64,000 bases of DNA from Planifilum sp021793745 (GTDB taxonomy: Bacteria; Bacillota; Bacilli; Thermoactinomycetales; DSM-44946): positions 89,602 through 153,601 of the forward strand of contig CALKAM010000031.1 in the NCBI GenBank assembly GCA_937983105.1. The letters run 5' to 3'. Within the stretch, counting starts at the first letter, position 1, and every line of letters begins with the position of its first letter. Below, piece after piece: positions 61,245 to 64,000 of this stretch. The notes below the pieces were generated by a model. That model did not search any database, was not told the origin of the DNA, and was given only the letters and a program-made list of their open reading frames with translations. Made by a program: the position numbers and the translations under genes.

Positions 61245-62744
61245 TTATTTCCTCCTCCTGCCGAACAGGGGTCTGATCTTCAAAAAGAAAGGCTGCCGCT
61301 GGATGTGGGGCATCGGAAAACGAATCAAGATATCCTTCCAGTCGCTGCTTCGGCCGGGGGACAGCGGGGACAGATAAGAAACGCCGAAGGATCTGAGAGA
61401 CAGGAGGTGCAACATGACCAAAAACAGGGCGATCACTAAGCCGTAAATGCCGATAAAGGCGGCAAAAATGAGGATTAAAAAGCGCAGAACCCGCAGCCCG
61501 TAGGATAGATGAAACGCCGAAATCGTGAACGAGGAAAGGCCCGTAGTGGCGGTAATGATCACCGTCACTGGAGCGACCAGGCCGGCGTTGATGATCGCTT
61601 CACCCACGATCAGAGCCCCGACGATGCTGACGGCCTGTCCCGCCGGCGGCGGCAGACGGATTCCCGCCTCCCGCATCAGTTCAAAGGACACCTCCATCAG
61701 GAAAATCTCCAACACCGTCGGAAGCGGAACCCCCTCCCTCTGGGCTACCAAGCGAAAAAAGAGCTCCGTAGGGATTATCTCGGGCCGGTACATGACGATC
61801 ACCGCATAGATGGACGGCAAAAACAGGGCGAAGAAAAGGGCGATGTATCGGACGAGCCGAATCGCTGAGACGGGAATAAAGTGAAAATTATAATCCTCCG
61901 AGGGGTGCAGCAAATCAAACAGCGTTGTTGGAGCGATCAAAGCGTAAGGGGAGCCGTCGGTGAGCAGGATGACCCGCCCCTCCAACAGGCTGGACACGGC
62001 CTTGTCGGGACGCTCCGTATAGTACAGCTGCGGAAAGGGGGTCAAGGGATGATCCACAATCATCTGCTCCAGATTCCCCGAGTCCGAGATAAAATGTTTA
62101 ACCCCTTGAAGCCGCTTCCGCACTTCTTCCACCAATTCCAGCCGGGCGACTCCCTCGATATAACAAAAGGCGATCCGGCTCTTGGCAATGTCCCCCACCC
62201 GAACCATACGGATCCGGAGGCGTTCCGTGAGCAACCTCCGTCGGATCAGGCCAATCGAGTCGATGATCGATTCATTGAAGGCTTCATGGGGGCCGCGGAT
62301 CACCATTTCCGTGTTCGGCTTGGAAATTTCCCGCCGCTTCATATCCTCGACGCAGGCAGCCAGGGCCTCGCGGTGACCGTCCATCAAAACGATGGCAAAA
62401 CCGTCAAACAACAATTCCAAAAGATCGGCCTCGTCCCGGACCCGCCGGACGTCCCCCGTGTGGATATGCCGGAAGAGATCCTCCCGGGTCAAGGCCTGTT
62501 TCCCGGCAATCCGGTTCAGGGGGGCAATCACATCCCGCTCCAGCATGTCGTTGTTGCACAAACTGGCAATAAATCCGACGGCCAGCTCCGTTTTCCCTGT
62601 AATGTGGCGGAACTTTAGATCATGGGAGGAGAACAGTTGCTTCAGCCCTTTCACATCGCGTTCCAACCGTCCGGTCAGCGAAAATTCGGCGACCCTTCCT
62701 CCCCTCGATGAACGGGCACGATCCGTTTTCCGGAACAGACCCAC
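61245..62744 (-). CDS. Spore germination receptor, GerAA family
   Basis: The 499-residue A-type subunit has a cytosolic N-terminal part (about 1-280) with conserved DGFAIVLMDGHREALA, VIRGPHEAFNESI and DGSPYALIAPTTLFDLLHP, then five to six membrane spans (SIYAVIVMYRPEIIPTELFF, RLPPPAGQAVSIVGALIVGE). GTG at 62744 has a GGGGG site eight bases upstream; TTG at 62768 is a weaker alternative. It heads the four-gene ger operon. No convincing sigma-G promoter was found. Confidence 0.92.
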   Translation of the reverse strand: MGLFRKTDRARSSRGGRVAEFSLTGRLERDVKGLKQLFSSHDLKFRHITGKTELAVGFIASLCNNDMLERDVIAPLNRIAGKQALTREDLFRHIHTGDVRRVRDEADLLELLFDGFAIVLMDGHREALAACVEDMKRREISKPNTEMVIRGPHEAFNESIIDSIGLIRRRLLTERLRIRMVRVGDIAKSRIAFCYIEGVARLELVEEVRKRLQGVKHFISDSGNLEQMIVDHPLTPFPQLYYTERPDKAVSSLLEGRVILLTDGSPYALIAPTTLFDLLHPSEDYNFHFIPVSAIRLVRYIALFFALFLPSIYAVIVMYRPEIIPTELFFRLVAQREGVPLPTVLEIFLMEVSFELMREAGIRLPPPAGQAVSIVGALIVGEAIINAGLVAPVTVIITATTGLSSFTISAFHLSYGLRVLRFLILIFAAFIGIYGLVIALFLVMLHLLSLRSFGVSYLSPLSPGRSSDWKDILIRFPMPHIQRQPFFLKIRPLFGRRRK

Positions 62745-62888
62745 GGAAAAGAACCCCCTATATACCAAGTATTGGTTATTGTGTCCGCCTTCTCCGCTCG
62801 ATATGTATGGAGCTGGCGTTTACGGAACCTCCTCTCCGGGAAAGCGGATCTTGAACATTATTTTCATAGACTAAAAGGGGGAGTTTCC

Positions 62889-63557
62889 ATGCGTCATCCT
62901 GATCACACCGTCGACCCGGCCCTTGTAGAGCACCTCAGCACCCTCGTCGCCGACGGACAAATGGACCGCTATCCCCTGCTCGGCGAAGGATTGAGCGGCA
63001 AAGTTTATGAGTTTGAACATTATGCGGTCAAAGTATTTAAAGCGGATGCCGGTGAAAGGCAGGATGCCTCCCTGTTGTCCCTCCTCTCGGACCATGCCGC
63101 TTTTCCCCGGGTGCATTACCGGGAAGAGGGATGGATGATGATGGACAAGGTCAACGGGTATACCCTGGGCGAAGTGATCCAGGGGGGTGAGAAGCTAAAA
63201 GAGCATCTGTACACCCAAATCGAGGAAGCGGTGGAACACTGTTATGCGAAGGGGCTGATTCCCGACGACTTGCATTTGAACAATATCATGGTGGATCATG
63301 AAGGCCGGATCAAAATCGTCGATGTGGGCCGCTTTTTCCATACCGAACGCGCGGCGGCCCATAAAGAGGCGTTGGCGGAAGACCTGGAAACATTGAAATA
63401 CTGCGGCCTGTTTCGGTTTTTTTCCTCCTCCAAACGGAAGAAAAAGCGCCATTGGTTTTCCTCCGACCATCGACGGCGTCGCAGCCACAGCGGTTCTTCC
63501 CCCCGCCGGTACTCCTCCTCGGAGCGTCGCTGGCGGCGCAGGCGTTCTTCCTGGTGA
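62889..63557 (+). CDS. Small protein-kinase-like protein with Arg/Ser-rich tail
   Basis: The 222-residue protein has a minimal kinase fold: glycine loop LLGEGLSGKVYEF, Lys48 in YAVKVFK, catalytic loop IPDDLHLNNIM (Asp127, Asn132) and IVDVG (Asp145) in place of DFG. It resembles YrzF-like kinases of Bacilli. Residues 178-222 are a low-complexity tail of Arg, Lys and Ser, like the SR-rich regions of spore coat proteins CotB and CotG, which are phosphorylated by CotH. ATG at 62889 follows AGGGGGAG; an upstream in-frame start at 62772 lacks a site. It is divergent from the ger operon. Confidence 0.8.
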   Translation: MRHPDHTVDPALVEHLSTLVADGQMDRYPLLGEGLSGKVYEFEHYAVKVFKADAGERQDASLLSLLSDHAAFPRVHYREEGWMMMDKVNGYTLGEVIQGGEKLKEHLYTQIEEAVEHCYAKGLIPDDLHLNNIMVDHEGRIKIVDVGRFFHTERAAAHKEALAEDLETLKYCGLFRFFSSSKRKKKRHWFSSDHRRRRSHSGSSPRRYSSSERRWRRRRSSW

Positions 63558-63569
63558 AAATCTCCACTC

Positions 63570-63604
63570 AAAAAGCCTGGTTATTGATCAAACCAGGCTT
63601 TTTT
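63570..63604 (+). terminator. Rho-independent terminator after the kinase gene
   Basis: GCCTGGTT and AACCAGGC form an 8-bp stem with an 8-base loop, flanked by A-run and T-run, so it may work in both directions. Confidence 0.9.
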
Positions 63605-63886
63605 GCATCCGGCGCCATCGCCTCGGCCAATAGTAATATCCGAGGCTTTTCCTGCATGGCTTTTTAACACCCCTATTGGGAAGTATCGGATCACTCGTCT
63701 GCGTCGACGGATCTTCATCCTCCTTCCCCGCCACAGGTGATATCCAGGTTACTTCTTACCGCCCGCAGCGTCAATACGGCTGTCGCGGCGGCCAAGTCGA
63801 CTTCCCACCCCCTGGCAATCAACTAACCGAAAGGGGCCATCTCCAACAGATGTCGGTGAATCTGCGATACGGGAAGTAAAGCTCTA
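63605..63886. other. Intergenic stretch, nothing recognised
   Basis: About 280 bases without a supportable gene. A 67-codon frame at 63676-63879 has no ribosome binding site and an unconvincing composition. No riboswitch consensus was recognised on either strand. Confidence 0.5.
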
Positions 63887-63914
63887 TTGATTGACCAGAA
63901 CGGTTCGGTATAAT
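63887..63914 (+). promoter_or_regulatory. Candidate sigma-A promoter
   Basis: TTGATT (63887-63892) and a perfect TATAAT (63909-63914) are 16 bases apart, about 48 bases before the partial gene at the right edge. Confidence 0.6.
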
Positions 63915-63961
63915 CGTCGATGGTTTCATATGGAATTTTGTAAAAAACGGGAGGAATGTCG

Positions 63962-64000
63962 ATGAAGCAGGCGCTTTCGTGGTCGTTGATCCTTTGCCTA
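63962..64000 (+). CDS. Start of a probable exported protein (truncated by window end)
   Basis: ATG at 63962 follows GGGAGG by seven bases. The 13 visible codons read MKQALSWSLILCL, a basic residue and then a hydrophobic run, like a signal peptide. Nothing more can be said. Confidence 0.55.
   Translation, partial: MKQALSWSLILCL

Noticed and set aside
62745..62888. Sigma-G promoter for the ger operon
   Set aside because: A CATACAT-like -10 exists, but no matching -35 at 17-18 bases was found.
63676..63879. 67-codon plus-strand frame in the right-hand gap
   Set aside because: No ribosome binding site, no motif, Ser/Gly/Pro-biased product; not supported as a gene.

Overview
The window looks like a chromosomal segment of a G+C-rich, endospore-forming Firmicute, most likely a thermophile of the Thermoactinomycetaceae type. 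This is inferred from three things: the gram-positive PolC replicase, a gerA-type germination operon, and a long block (nusA to sucC) in the gene order known from Bacillus. No rRNA, tRNA, CRISPR array, transposase or phage gene was seen.

Region 1 (1-24023, minus strand) is the conserved block, read right to left: sucC-sucD, dprA, topA, trmFO, hslV-hslU, rpsB-tsf, pyrH-frr, uppS-cdsA-dxr-rseP, bdbD-bdbC, polC, rimP, nusA. Compared with Bacillus, xerC, codY and proS are missing from their usual places. A methyltransferase and a bdbDC disulfide pair sit where proS is expected.

Region 2 (24170-30936) is accessory. It holds small proteins, an anchored cupredoxin, and an ABC transporter with a two-component system of the lantibiotic immunity/bacitracin resistance type. 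A LexA-type box lies upstream of a small unknown gene. Region 3 (30948-38562) handles sugars: crr, ldh and a cellobiose-type PTS (celA-celB-celC order) on minus, and treP-treA on plus.

Region 4 (38589-51253) is the most interesting part. An eight-gene minus-strand operon encodes an acyl-CoA synthetase, a 1095-residue MalT-like ATPase/TPR/SARP-BTAD regulator, a Liv-type ABC importer with its two ATPases fused, a KAS III-like enzyme with an altered active site, and an alpha/beta hydrolase. Two promoters inside it, and a third before a convergent PHB-depolymerase-like secreted esterase, carry TGTAACC-type direct repeats with an 11-bp period just upstream of a -10 box. That is the architecture of Streptomyces SARP operators. 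I infer a single regulon for an ester or acid uptake/activation pathway, or for making a small molecule.

Region 5 (51396-64000) holds a sulfurtransferase-amidase operon with a cre-like site, a PepQ-like peptidase, an LPXTG-anchored nuclease-like protein with a degenerate active site, a permease, an NRDE protein, a four-gene ger operon, and a divergent small kinase with an Arg/Ser-rich tail. All positions and motifs were read by eye; no database search was run.
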